DNA of 53,349 bases, from positions 1 to 53,349 of the forward strand of contig JAPLVS010000060.1 of the NCBI GenBank assembly GCA_026396995.1, given 5' to 3'. Below, piece by piece: positions 1 through 8,516 of the stretch. Origin of the DNA: Candidatus Iainarchaeum sp. GTDB taxonomy: Archaea; Iainarchaeota; Iainarchaeia; Iainarchaeales; DTGL01. The position numbers and the translations under genes are program-made. Position 1 is the stretch's first letter; each line of letters begins with the position of its first letter. The notes below the pieces were generated by a model. It had not been told where the DNA came from, made no database searches, and worked only from the letters and a program-made list of their open reading frames with translations.

Positions 1-1032
1 ATGAGCGCTTGGACAGGCGGCACATCAAAATGCTGCGGCGACGACGGCGCAAGCGACGACACCTGCATTGCAGGCGGCGCTTCCTGTGTTGACGGCGCAT
101 ACCATGCGAGCCATTGCTCTGACGGCGTGCAGAACTGCGACGAAACCTACATCGATTGCGGCGGAGCCGACTGCCTTACCTGCATTTCAACAACAGTCGA
201 TGCCCCGAACACACCCGGCTATATCACCGCCGGAACATATTCACTACAGTTCAGCGCAATGAACAGGACAAGCAACGAAACTCATGCAAAACTCGCTTAT
301 TCTCCCACTGCAGGCTCTTTCACCAACACAATCCAGGCAGACATCCACCTCGAAGACTATGCAAGCGTTTCAGGGTTGTCCTGCGATGACGCGAATTTCC
401 GCGACTGGACCTCCTGCACTTATTCTTGGAATACCACAACCGCAACAGACGGCAATTACTATGTTGACATCAATGCCTGGAGTTCGCTTGGCTTCAGCTC
501 AAGCGATTCAAGCAATTCTTCCTTCATGATAGACAACAATCCGCCCTTCACTTCCAATAATGCGCCTTCAGGCTGGCAGTCAACAGATGTGAATGTCACG
601 CTTTCGTGCACCGACGGCACAGGCTCAGGCTGCTATGAAACAACCTGGTGCGTCAACCAGGACTTTTGGCTTAAGAAGAGCAGCAGCATTGCCTCGCTTT
701 GGTGGAATTCGAGTTGGGCTTACAGGAACCTTGTTTCCTTCAATAATTCCGGCAAGGTCGCGCAAAGCAATTATTCCGCACTGGTAAGAATGGATGTGAA
801 TAATTTCAATTTCGGTCTTGCAAAAAGCGACGGCTCTGACCTGCGCTTCGTGAATTCGGACAACAACGCAGTGCTCGACTATTTCTTCGACGAGTACGAC
901 AGCACCGCAAAAATCGCCACAATCTGGGTGAAGATTCCAGCATTGCTGGCAGACTCTAATTCGACCTACATTTACATGTATTACGGCAATGCGGCTGCAA
1001 GCGATGCGCAGGCAGCAAACTGGTTCCCGTGA
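1..1032 (+). CDS. Partial Cys-rich secreted surface protein ending in a DUF2341-like domain
   Basis: The reading frame is open from the window edge, so the true start probably lies upstream. There is no signal peptide, and the first residues match the inside of the giant protein at 14361-21461 (SKCCGDD, then a DGVxNCDE stretch). Modules in order are a Cys-rich CCGDD unit (about 1-60), a module with GLSC...CTYxWN...DGNYYVDIN (about 75-180), a partial WQSTDVNVTLSC module (about 190-225), and a DUF2341-like domain starting at WWNSSWAYR (about 237) and running to the stop. The DUF2341 region ends almost at the stop codon, whereas in the giant protein more sequence follows, so the C-terminus may be shortened. 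It is probably extracellular. Function is not known; adhesion or cell-wall contact is a guess. Confidence 0.7.
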   Translation: MSAWTGGTSKCCGDDGASDDTCIAGGASCVDGAYHASHCSDGVQNCDETYIDCGGADCLTCISTTVDAPNTPGYITAGTYSLQFSAMNRTSNETHAKLAYSPTAGSFTNTIQADIHLEDYASVSGLSCDDANFRDWTSCTYSWNTTTATDGNYYVDINAWSSLGFSSSDSSNSSFMIDNNPPFTSNNAPSGWQSTDVNVTLSCTDGTGSGCYETTWCVNQDFWLKKSSSIASLWWNSSWAYRNLVSFNNSGKVAQSNYSALVRMDVNNFNFGLAKSDGSDLRFVNSDNNAVLDYFFDEYDSTAKIATIWVKIPALLADSNSTYIYMYYGNAAASDAQAANWFP

Positions 1033-1076
1033 CAGGAACCCAAGAAGGCATTTAAACCTTTTAATGCCTATTTTTT
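1022..1076 (+). terminator. Two hairpins over and after the stop codon, with T run; overlaps the next promoter
   Basis: GGTTCC (1022-1027) pairs with GGAACC (1035-1040) around the stop codon. AGGCATT (1046-1052) pairs with AATGCCT (1063-1069) and is followed by six T residues at 1071-1076. The second hairpin's loop holds TTTAAACCTT, centred about 25 nt before the next start codon, so the same bases probably serve as the TATA box of the DUF483-type gene. Confidence 0.5.
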
Positions 1077-1079
1077 GTA

Positions 1080-2090
1080 ATGGTTAAATTGTTGAAAGGG
1101 CAGGCAATTGAGGACCTTGAGCAAAAAATCAGCCAAAGGCTCAGGAAATTGAACGAAACAGTGGGCGAAGAGCTTGGTTTCGGCAAGCCCCCTTTCCGCA
1201 ATGCACTCGAATCCGTTGCCTTCATGAGCGGCCTGAAGCCGGCAATAGCATTCAGGATTCCTTACGACCGTGTGCGGTTTTTGGAAATAAAGGAATTCTG
1301 CAACAGGAACAATCTTTTTGCCAGGCACACTGCAGAGAAATTTGTCATCAACAGTAATACTGATTACACGAAATTTTTGCCTCTTGGAAGCGAAAAAAAA
1401 GGCGAAATCTATGTGTGCATTTCAAGTGAAAAGGAAAGGGCAGAAGCGGCCGCAAAGTCGTTTGCAAAGGACGTTGTGGTTTTCGGCAGGGCGATGGGCT
1501 ACCCTGAATGCTGCCTTGAATTCGGAGGAAGCCTTAGCAATAATGTGGGCAATGCGGAAAAAGAAAGAGGCGATTTTGTCTGGTCGAGGGCAAGAAACCG
1601 CTCTTACAGGAATTCGGAAAAATTTTCCCAATTGCTCAACGTCTTTTCTGGATTCTCCCTAATTCCGCACGTTCCCTGCCACCTTGACTGCGCTGAAAGC
1701 AAAAAATACGCGAAAAAAATGCTTGCCCTGATAAGGAAGCATGACAGCGCCCTGGCCAAAGACCTCCTTCTCTACCTGAAAATCCCGAGCCTTTTCTGGA
1801 ATTACTGCGATTACATCCTGTTTGACGGCACCGAAGAAAAAGGCGCACTGCATTATTCCGATTTGAAGTTGTACGCTGACTCCCCGAAGTTTTTCAGCCT
1901 GGCTCCGGATTACAAGGCTTCAACAAGGGCAAAGGAGGTTTATGGCTTTTTGAAGAAAGGAAACAATTTGAAGGATTCGAGGCTGTCCCTTGAAGTATTC
2001 CAAAACTCGCGCAAAACCGGCACAATCCTGAAAGAAAAGGAATTCGAGTTCTTCCTTGCCAATCCACAGAAAAGGAAAATCAAATTTTAG
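1080..2090 (+). CDS. DUF483-type protein with paired Cys motifs
   Basis: This 336-residue soluble protein carries GYPECC at about residues 140-145 and HVPCHLDC at about 197-204. That combination is what I associate with DUF483, a mostly archaeal family of unknown function sometimes found near radical SAM genes. Clustered Cys and His suggest a metal or Fe-S site, which is an inference. No signal peptide or membrane segment is seen. The ATG follows a TATA-like TTTAAACC centred about 25 nt upstream, consistent with a leaderless transcript. It stands at the head of the radical SAM island and may act on, or bind, the same substrates. The family call is from motif memory and would need a profile search. 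Confidence 0.6.
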   Translation: MVKLLKGQAIEDLEQKISQRLRKLNETVGEELGFGKPPFRNALESVAFMSGLKPAIAFRIPYDRVRFLEIKEFCNRNNLFARHTAEKFVINSNTDYTKFLPLGSEKKGEIYVCISSEKERAEAAAKSFAKDVVVFGRAMGYPECCLEFGGSLSNNVGNAEKERGDFVWSRARNRSYRNSEKFSQLLNVFSGFSLIPHVPCHLDCAESKKYAKKMLALIRKHDSALAKDLLLYLKIPSLFWNYCDYILFDGTEEKGALHYSDLKLYADSPKFFSLAPDYKASTRAKEVYGFLKKGNNLKDSRLSLEVFQNSRKTGTILKEKEFEFFLANPQKRKIKF

Positions 2091-2102
2091 CTTTGTTTGC
2101 TT

Positions 2103-2537
2103 TCAATTCTTTTCCAGTTCCACGGAATCGGATGGGTTGTTCATTTCCGTTTCATAGCATTTTTCACAGCACCATTTCAATTTCAGCGGCCTTGAACTGT
2201 CAATTGCCCCGCAGTCGGTCAGTTTCACCGAGCCTGTGTTTTGCGGCTGCAGCTGGCTTGTGATGCTTGCAATGTCTATCCCGTTCTTTTTTGGGATTGT
2301 GATTTCCGCTGAAACTATTATTTTGGCCCCGCTGTTGTAAAAAGGAACATTGAGCTTTCCTTCGATGCATTCGCTTTTGCCGTATTCGAGCACACAACCG
2401 TCATTTATTGCACCGTTCAAATCCGCTGCAGGCAAATTCACCGGATTAGTTATGTAGAAAAATATGCCGTATGTTGCGACGAACAGCAGGAAGAGCGCAG
2501 GCATCAGCCATTTGCTTTCGATTTTCCAGTCCATCAA
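2103..2537 (-). CDS. Small membrane-anchored Cys-containing protein, unknown
   Basis: This 144-residue protein has one N-terminal membrane segment (about residues 11-30, WLMPALFLLFVATYGIFFYI) and an outward-facing domain with about seven Cys, including WCCEKC near the C-terminus. Two adjacent Met codons could start it. It lies on the opposite strand between the DUF483-type gene and the first radical SAM gene, sharing the 2538-2587 promoter region divergently with the latter. Its one-TM plus Cys-rich outer domain layout resembles other small proteins of this island, so it may be a disulfide-stabilised or modified surface protein. No family is recognised. Confidence 0.6.
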   Translation of the reverse strand: MMDWKIESKWLMPALFLLFVATYGIFFYITNPVNLPAADLNGAINDGCVLEYGKSECIEGKLNVPFYNSGAKIIVSAEITIPKKNGIDIASITSQLQPQNTGSVKLTDCGAIDSSRPLKLKWCCEKCYETEMNNPSDSVELEKN

Positions 2538-2553
2538 CCCATTTCTGTTCAGA

Positions 2554-2564
2554 TATTTATATAT
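2554..2564 (+). promoter_or_regulatory. TATA box for radical SAM gene at 2588
   Basis: TATTTATATAT is centred about 29 nt before the ATG at 2588 with no Shine-Dalgarno between them. This fits a leaderless archaeal transcript and supports 2588 rather than an upstream in-frame Met as the start. Confidence 0.55.
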
Positions 2565-2587
2565 CCCTTTTCCAGGCTCTTTCCCTT

Positions 2588-3514
2588 ATGGTCGAGCGCT
2601 TGGACTTAAAGCTGGGATTCAAATGCAACAACAATTGCCTCTCCTGCCCTGCAGCGCACCGCAGGCGCCTTGGCGACATGAGTACGGAACAAGCGAAAGA
2701 GCAGATTCTTGCCGGGAGGAAGGACGGCGCAATCGAAGTTGTCCTTACAGGTGGCGAGCCCACTGTGAGGCCGGACCTGGTTGAATTGGTGTGGTTTGCA
2801 AGGGAAAACGGCTATGAAAGAGTGCAATTGCAGACCAATGCCAGGATGCTTTCCTACAAATCGCTGGCAGTAAAGCTTGTTGAAGCAGGGGTAAACGATT
2901 TCTGTGTGGGACTGCATTCGGACACCGCGGAAATACAGGAGTTTTTGACCCAATGCCCAGGCTCTTTCCAGCAAACAATCCAGGGCATAAAAAACCTTGT
3001 GGCTTTGGGCCAACATGTTGCAATTAATTCGGTTGTCCACAAGCTGGATTTCGAAAGGCTCCCGAAGCGCGCAGAAATGGCTGTCGATTTGGGCGTCCAG
3101 CAATTCCAGCTCGCGTTCATACATTGCGCAGGCAATGCCATGAAAAACATCGATTTGCTTTTGCCGCGCAAATCCGAAGTCAAGCCTTTTGTGCATAAGG
3201 CGCTCGACATTGTCATTGAAGCAGGCCTAACCACAATGGTGGAAGCCTACCCTTATTGTTTCATGCAGGGCTATGAAAAATATTGCTCCGAACTCTATAT
3301 GCCGCCTTCTGAAATCAGGGATGCCGAAGGCGTTGTCGAGGACTTTGATGTTGTGCGCAAGGAAAGCGGCAAACTGAAAGGGCCGGAATGCCCGAAGTGC
3401 AGGTTTTTTGCAGTATGCGAAGGGCCCTGGAAGGAATACCCTGAAAAATTCGGCTGGAGCGAATTTGTTCCCATGAAAGGAAAAAAGGTCTTGAGGCAGG
3501 AGGACTTGCTTTGA
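2588..3514 (+). CDS. Radical SAM enzyme, HxsC-like paralogue 1
   Basis: This 308-residue protein has the radical SAM 4Fe-4S motif CNNNCLSC (Cys 13, 17, 20) right at the N-terminus and the SAM-binding GGEP motif (LTGGEPTVR) near residue 55. Its C-terminus has CPKCRFFAVCEGPWKEY, which probably ligates an auxiliary cluster or metal. It is closely related to the protein at 5062-6018 and shares with the HxsC-like protein (11506-12342) the order CX3CX2C, TGGEPT, TNxR, a central helix GxFxxTxxGIKNL, and a C-terminal CxxC...C. It probably modifies a peptide or protein by radical chemistry; the substrate is inferred to be encoded in this island. The downstream Cys-rich gene overlaps its stop by 4 nt, so the pair is co-translated. 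Confidence 0.85.
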   Translation: MVERLDLKLGFKCNNNCLSCPAAHRRRLGDMSTEQAKEQILAGRKDGAIEVVLTGGEPTVRPDLVELVWFARENGYERVQLQTNARMLSYKSLAVKLVEAGVNDFCVGLHSDTAEIQEFLTQCPGSFQQTIQGIKNLVALGQHVAINSVVHKLDFERLPKRAEMAVDLGVQQFQLAFIHCAGNAMKNIDLLLPRKSEVKPFVHKALDIVIEAGLTTMVEAYPYCFMQGYEKYCSELYMPPSEIRDAEGVVEDFDVVRKESGKLKGPECPKCRFFAVCEGPWKEYPEKFGWSEFVPMKGKKVLRQEDLL

Positions 3515-4098
3515 AACGGAAAACCGCCGCGCCCAAAAGGCAATATCTTGCCCTTATTGCCTTTTTTTCCGCCCTGTTTGTTTTCGGGTTGTTTTTGCTT
3601 TACATCAATATGAATTCAGGGCAGGGCAACGGAAACGGAGCACAGGCTTCTGCAACTCCGACTTCTTCAGTGCAGCCAACCAAAACTCCGGCGCCCACAC
3701 CGCAGCCTGAAGAAGAGATGGATTTGGGTTTTTATGTGAAAAAAGCCCTTGAAAAAGGTGAAGAGGGATGTGGTGATTCCCAGGAATGCCTGCGGCTTTT
3801 TTCTCTTGCTGAAAAAAACTGTTCTGGTTCCACAAATGAAAAGATTTTCTGCCTTGCTGTTTTCGATTCCAACAAAGATTACTGTGGATGGCTTAGCCTT
3901 GAATGGTATAAGGCCACCTGCATTGCGTTTTTGGATGGAAATGTGCAAGAATGCCTCGGGCTTAAGGCCGAAGCGGAAAGAATGCTCTGCGTGAAAGACT
4001 TGGCAGCCAACCTCGAGGAAATGGACTGCAATGCGCTTCCATCTGAGTTTGCGGCTATCTGCGGCGAGGAAAGGGCGAAAGGCACCATGGAAGAATAA
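3511..4098 (+). CDS. Membrane-anchored Cys-ladder protein
   Basis: This 195-residue protein starts at TTG (3511), overlapping the radical SAM stop (TTGA), with a GGAGG Shine-Dalgarno just upstream. A basic N-terminus precedes one membrane helix (about 13-33), a Thr/Pro/Gln-rich linker (about 43-70) and an outer domain in which Cys recur with 9-12 residues between them (for example FCLAVFDSNKDYC, then GWLSLEWYKATC). The regular spacing suggests helical hairpins tied by disulfides. The proteins at 10690-11076 and 10388-10690 share the pattern. Direct overlap with a radical SAM gene makes it a candidate substrate or partner of that enzyme. No named family is recognised. Confidence 0.65.
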   Translation: MKRKTAAPKRQYLALIAFFSALFVFGLFLLYINMNSGQGNGNGAQASATPTSSVQPTKTPAPTPQPEEEMDLGFYVKKALEKGEEGCGDSQECLRLFSLAEKNCSGSTNEKIFCLAVFDSNKDYCGWLSLEWYKATCIAFLDGNVQECLGLKAEAERMLCVKDLAANLEEMDCNALPSEFAAICGEERAKGTMEE

Positions 4099-4194
4099 GC
4101 TATGGATTGCTGCAGCCGGTGTTAGGTATTTATTTTTTTGGCATGATTAGTTCCTTGCCCTGATTATAGTCAGGAAACCGCCAAAGGCCCCACC

Positions 4195-5026
4195 ATGATT
4201 GAATTTTTTTTGGTTCCAGTTTTTGCAATCAGCCTAATCGCTTCAATCGAGGACTTCAAAAAAGGCATTATAAGGAACCATTTCATCCTTGCATTGCTTG
4301 CCCTTGGCATGCTCTTCCAGTTCTTTTCAGGAACCAGCCTGCCTGCGCTTGCAACTGTTTTGTCAGGCGCGCTTGCGATTTCCTTCCTTTTCTGGCTTGC
4401 CGGTTTATGGCCTGCCGGGGACGCAAAGCTTTTCTGGGCGTATTTTTTCTTTTTCCCGCCGGTGCTGCTCGGCGCGCAGTCGCTTTTGATGGATTTCCTG
4501 ACCAATATTTTCGTGCCGATTTTTTGCTTCATGTTTTTTGTCATACTTTACAGGAGCAGGCTCGGCCTTATCGGCGAGGCATTGAAGCCCCCGGGAATTT
4601 TACACGATTTCATTTGCGTTGATGCTTTTCAAAATAATCGCTGTTTTCGTTTTCTTCAGGTTTTTCATATTGTACCTTGCGTTCAAGCTTTACACGGACA
4701 AGGTGAAAATAAGCGAGCTCAGGGAAGGAATGGCGCCTGCGGAAGGCATTTTCAAGAAAGGCGATTCTTTTGAGAAAGAGGAATTCCTGCAGTCCTGCTT
4801 CACAGGCTATTTTTCGCAGAAAACAAGGAAATTCATCCACGGCCAGGAATCGCTTTCCGAAGAGGACGTGGAAAAAATCAAGGCGCTTGAAAAGCAGGGC
4901 AAATTCAAGTTCGATTCCCTGCTTGTCCACCAGGCACAGCCTTTCGCCTTGTTCATTTTCGCCGGCTTCCTTCTCACTCTTCTTTGCGCAGGCAGCGTTG
5001 TGACGTTTTTAAGGCTAGCCATATGA
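4195..5026 (+). CDS. Prepilin peptidase (A24, archaeal type) with an apparent frameshift
   Basis: The first part (4195 to about 4590) has hydrophobic segments and the two aspartates expected of family A24 peptidases: IEDFKKGIIRN near residue 20 and WPAGDAKLFW near 78. The second part, in another frame (about 4590-5026), has the typical archaeal C-terminal half: a membrane segment, ISELREGMAPAEGIF, a soluble region with LSEEDVEKIKAL, and a last membrane helix. The first frame runs on to 4773, but beyond about 4600 its protein no longer looks like the family. One frameshift between about 4588 and 4618, real or a sequencing error, explains both parts. The enzyme would cleave class III signal peptides such as those of the pilins at 26082-32705. 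Confidence 0.7.
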
Positions 5027-5061
5027 TTCTTTTTTTAATTGTTTTTTTGCCTGTTGTTTGT

Positions 5062-6018
5062 ATGTCGGTCAAGCGTTTTGACATCAAGCTCGGCTTCAAG
5101 TGCAACAATAACTGCCTTTGCTGCCCTGCCGCGGACAAAAAGTTTTTGGGCGACCAGGATTTGGCAAGCATAAAGCAAGAAATAACACTGGGTTTCAACG
5201 AAGGTTCCAGGGAAGTTGTGCTGACAGGCGGAGAGCCGACCGTCAGGAATGACCTCCTTGAAATAGTGGAATTCTGCAAAAGCACTGGTTTTGAATTTAT
5301 ACAACTCCAAACCAATGGCAGGATGTTTTCCTATGAAGGGTTCTGCAAAAAACTCATTGAAGCCGGAGTCAATGAGTTCGGCCCGAGCCTGCACGGCCCG
5401 AATGCAAAAATACACGATTATTTCACGCAATCGCCCGGTGCATTTGACCAGGTCGTGCAAGGGATAAAAAACCTCAAGGAACTAAACCAGAGGGTTATAA
5501 TAAATTCAGTAATCACAAAATTCAATTACCGCCTTTTGCCTGAAACAGCAAGGCTGTTTGTCTCTTTAGGTGTCGACCAGTACCAGTTCGTTTTCCCGCA
5601 CCTTGTCGGAAACGCGTGGAAGAATGCCGACCTCATCTGCCCAAAAAAATCCGAAGTGGAGCCTTTCCTCAAGGGAGGCCTTGAAGTCGGCATAAATGCA
5701 GGCATTCAGGTAATGGTTGAAGCATATCCTTTCTGTTTCCTTAAAGGGTTTGAAGTCTGCAGTTCCGACCTCTATATGCCGCCAGCCGACACTGCAGATG
5801 CGACAGGAATCCGCAAGGACCATCATTTGCTGCGGAGGGAAACAGGCAAGGTCAAGCACGCCAAATGCAAAAAATGCCGCTTTGGTCTTTTATGCGAAGG
5901 CCCCTGGAAGGAATACATTGCAAAGTTCGATTGGGATGAATTCAGGCCGGTTTCAGGGAAAAAAATAAAAAGCAAGGAGGAACTTTTTGAAACCTTTGGC
6001 AAGACAAAAGTTAAGTGA
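5062..6018 (+). CDS. Radical SAM enzyme, HxsC-like paralogue 2
   Basis: This 318-residue protein has CNNNCLCC (Cys 14, 18, 21, with an extra Cys 20), LTGGEPTVR and the C-terminal CKKCRFGLLCEGPWKEY. It aligns along its whole length with the enzyme at 2588-3514, so the two are paralogues. The middle carries SLHGPNAKIHDYFTQSPG, matching the HD-containing segment of HxsC-like proteins. I chose ATG 5062 because it places MSVKRFDIKLGFKC in register with paralogue 1; longer starts would add only a hydrophobic stretch. It lies 35 nt after the prepilin peptidase and 54 nt before the HxsB-like gene. The likely role is radical modification of a protein or peptide; the substrate is unknown. Confidence 0.85.
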   Translation: MSVKRFDIKLGFKCNNNCLCCPAADKKFLGDQDLASIKQEITLGFNEGSREVVLTGGEPTVRNDLLEIVEFCKSTGFEFIQLQTNGRMFSYEGFCKKLIEAGVNEFGPSLHGPNAKIHDYFTQSPGAFDQVVQGIKNLKELNQRVIINSVITKFNYRLLPETARLFVSLGVDQYQFVFPHLVGNAWKNADLICPKKSEVEPFLKGGLEVGINAGIQVMVEAYPFCFLKGFEVCSSDLYMPPADTADATGIRKDHHLLRRETGKVKHAKCKKCRFGLLCEGPWKEYIAKFDWDEFRPVSGKKIKSKEELFETFGKTKVK

Positions 6019-6040
6019 AAAGGCGGCGGCGCTGTTTAAC

Positions 6041-6050
6041 CTTTAAAATA
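6041..6050 (+). promoter_or_regulatory. TATA box for HxsB-like gene
   Basis: CTTTAAAATA is centred about 27 nt before the ATG at 6073, indicating a leaderless transcript start at or next to that codon. Confidence 0.5.
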
Positions 6051-6072
6051 GGTTGCCTTGTAAGGTATTTTC

Positions 6073-7524
6073 ATGGCCCAAAGCTTTTATGCGACCGAAT
6101 ATGTCGCTTCCACGCCTTATGCGGTCAACAGCTACAATTCCTTCAAGTTCGACGAAGACCATATCCTTGTAACGACAGAGCACAGCGCCTGGAGCGTCTT
6201 GTCAGAAAAAGAATTCGAGCTCCTGCGCTTGGGCAAAGTGCAGGAAGACCAGGGCCTGTTCAAGGAATTGGAGGAAAAAGGCATAATCCTGACCGAGAAA
6301 AACGCCCAGCAGGTCGTCAAAGACTATAAACTGAAAAAGAATTTTTTGTTTTCCAATCCTTCCCTCCACATAATCACGCCTACAATGCGCTGCAACCAGC
6401 GCTGCCTTTACTGCCACTCGGTTGCCAAACAGCCTAATGCAAAAGATGTTGATTTGGACTGGGCAACAGGCAAAGCCATAGTCGATTTTATCCTTAAATT
6501 CCCCCTGAAATCGTTCACTATCGAATTCCAGGGCGGGGACTGCCTCATGAATTTCGATGTCGCCAAAAAAATAATGGGCTATGCGCGGTCGAAATCCAAA
6601 AAAGCCGGGAAAAAAGTGAATTTTGCCCTTGTCTCCAACCTCACCTTAATGAATGACACCGTCCTTTCGAGCCTGGCCAAGTACAATGTCAAGGGCATTG
6701 CCACTTCATTAGATGGCCCGAAGGCAATACACGACAAAAACAGGCCTTTCCTGGGCGGTGCTGGCTCGTATGACAAAGCAGTATACTGGATTGACAGGAT
6801 AAGGGGCGAATGGAAGCACAGTTTCAACCTCAATGCCTTGTGCACAATAACAAAAAATTCGCTCGGCCATGAAAAGGAAATAGTCGACGAATATTTAAAG
6901 CACGGCCTGGTTTTCCTGTGGGTGCGGCCGCTCAACAACCTCGGCTTTGCAAAGGAAGAATGGGAAAAGATAGGCTATACTCCGGAAGAATTCCTCGCCT
7001 CTTGGAAAAAGTTCCTTGATTACATCATTGAAAAAAACCGCGAAGGGGAAAAAATAATGGAGCTTTTCACAGTGTTGTTCCTGAAAAAAATAATCACGAA
7101 ACGCGAACCCCAGATGGTCGACGTAATGTCGCCCTGCGGCGCCGCAATCGGCCAGCTTTTGTACAATTACAAAGGCGACATTTTCACCTGCGACGACGCC
7201 AAGGTTTTGCCCGAGTTCAGGCTCGGCAACGTGAAAACTTCGACTGCCAGGGACATATTCCTCAACCCGACGACAATTTCACTGGTCGACATCTCCTCGA
7301 AAAAGAATTTTTTGTGTGACCGCTGCCCCTGGGAACCGTACTGCGGCATTTGCCCGGTATATTCCTATTCTGCCGAAGGCACCATTGTTTCAAAGCTTGC
7401 AATGAACGACCGCTGCAAGGTTTACGGCAGCATGATAGAGCACATTTTCCGTAAAATACTTTTTTCACCTGAGGACAGGCGGATATTGTTTGGCTGGATA
7501 GAGGGCCAAAAAGTATTCAGTTGA
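6073..7524 (+). CDS. hxsB: His-Xaa-Ser system radical SAM maturase HxsB-like
   Basis: This 483-residue enzyme has an N-terminal region of about 95 residues (possible leader-binding part), then radical SAM CNQRCLYC (Cys 107, 111, 114), FQGGDCLMNF in place of a plain GGEP motif, SLDGPKAIHDKNRP, SPCGAAIGQLLYNYKGDI, FRLGNV and a SPASM-like Cys set (CDRCPWEPYCGIC, then NDRC). The YN-x-GD segment, the FQGG motif and the N-x-x-G spacing are those I know from HxsB of the His-Xaa-Ser system. It probably modifies the His-repeat protein at 11086-11463. The 7549 radical SAM gene starts 24 nt downstream, so they form one operon. Family assignment is from motif memory. Confidence 0.75.
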   Translation: MAQSFYATEYVASTPYAVNSYNSFKFDEDHILVTTEHSAWSVLSEKEFELLRLGKVQEDQGLFKELEEKGIILTEKNAQQVVKDYKLKKNFLFSNPSLHIITPTMRCNQRCLYCHSVAKQPNAKDVDLDWATGKAIVDFILKFPLKSFTIEFQGGDCLMNFDVAKKIMGYARSKSKKAGKKVNFALVSNLTLMNDTVLSSLAKYNVKGIATSLDGPKAIHDKNRPFLGGAGSYDKAVYWIDRIRGEWKHSFNLNALCTITKNSLGHEKEIVDEYLKHGLVFLWVRPLNNLGFAKEEWEKIGYTPEEFLASWKKFLDYIIEKNREGEKIMELFTVLFLKKIITKREPQMVDVMSPCGAAIGQLLYNYKGDIFTCDDAKVLPEFRLGNVKTSTARDIFLNPTTISLVDISSKKNFLCDRCPWEPYCGICPVYSYSAEGTIVSKLAMNDRCKVYGSMIEHIFRKILFSPEDRRILFGWIEGQKVFS

Positions 7525-7548
7525 ATTTATGGCAGCACAGGTGCCAAT

Positions 7549-8481
7549 GTGACTGAAGCAATAAAAACTGCAATCGTTTTGGGCTATAACTGCAACAACA
7601 ACTGCAGGTTCTGCCTCAGCCGGCACAAGAACGATTCAGTCAGGCCGCTTGGCACAAAAAAAGTCAAAGAAGAAATTGTTTTGGCGAGAAAGCGCGGTTC
7701 CGACAGGCTGGATTTTGTCGGCGGCGAGCCGACACTGAGGAAAGATTTGCCAGAACTGGTTTCCTTTGCAAAGGAAAACGGCTTTAAGTCGGTAAGAATC
7801 ACGACAAACGGCAGGATGTTTTCGCAAAAAAAATTCGCAGAAGAGCTTGTCGGCGCAGGGCTGACAATGGCGATTTTTTCAATCCACGGCCATACCGCGG
7901 AATTGCACGATTACCTTACAAGGGTCGATGGCTCTTATTCCCAGGCAGTCCAAGGGATGAAAAATGTAAGGGAGTTGGCTGAAGGCAGGCCTGACTGGGA
8001 GCAGATGGCAACAAACACGGTTATGGTCAGGCCGAACCTGAAATTCCTTGCACAAATAGCCGAACACAACATTGCGCTCGGTTCCAAAAACCTTGAATTC
8101 ATTTTCCCAGACCCGCAGGGCAATTGCTGGGATAATTTCGAGGAACTCGTGCCAAGGCTCCCGGAACTGATTGAACCTATGCGGAGTGTAATAAAGGCCG
8201 GGCAAAAGCACGGCCTGCACAGTTGCCTTATGAGATATTTGCCATTGTGCTATATGTACGGCTATTTCGAATACCTGAGCGAGTATTTGGCGGTCCGCCG
8301 CCAGAGGGAGCAGCACATAGGGCCGGACATATTTGACCTTGAAGTCGAAAAGTCGAGGCGCACTATCGCGAGGGTAAAAGGGCCGCAGTGCGCCGGCTGC
8401 AAGCGCTCTCCCGCATGCGAGGGCGTATTCAAGGAATATGTCCTGAAAAGGGGGTTTGAGGAACTGGTGCCGATGCCCTGA
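7549..8481 (+). CDS. Radical SAM enzyme, HxsC-like paralogue 3
   Basis: This 310-residue protein has CNNNCRFC (Cys 15, 19, 22), FVGGEPTLR and TTNGRMFS, then SIHGHTAELHDYLTRVDG in the middle, and C-terminal CAGCKRSPACEGVFKEY. It has the same architecture as the genes at 2588 and 5062 but is more divergent. The start is GTG at 7549; nearby ATG codons are out of frame. It is the last rightward gene of the hxsB operon and converges on the leftward SPASM radical SAM gene. Probable role: radical modification of a ribosomal peptide or protein encoded in the island. Confidence 0.8.
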   Translation: MTEAIKTAIVLGYNCNNNCRFCLSRHKNDSVRPLGTKKVKEEIVLARKRGSDRLDFVGGEPTLRKDLPELVSFAKENGFKSVRITTNGRMFSQKKFAEELVGAGLTMAIFSIHGHTAELHDYLTRVDGSYSQAVQGMKNVRELAEGRPDWEQMATNTVMVRPNLKFLAQIAEHNIALGSKNLEFIFPDPQGNCWDNFEELVPRLPELIEPMRSVIKAGQKHGLHSCLMRYLPLCYMYGYFEYLSEYLAVRRQREQHIGPDIFDLEVEKSRRTIARVKGPQCAGCKRSPACEGVFKEYVLKRGFEELVPMP

Positions 8482-8516
8482 GCAGCTTGAATTTTGCGAT
8501 TGCCCAGCGCCGTTTT

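Noticed and set aside
1-1032. Treating the first gene as complete from its ATG at position 1
   Set aside because: It has no signal peptide and begins inside a module that is internal in the giant homologue, so the window edge cuts the gene.
4195-4773. A stand-alone 192-residue prepilin peptidase
   Set aside because: The last 50 or so residues of that frame are compositionally unlike the family, while the other frame supplies the expected C-terminal half.
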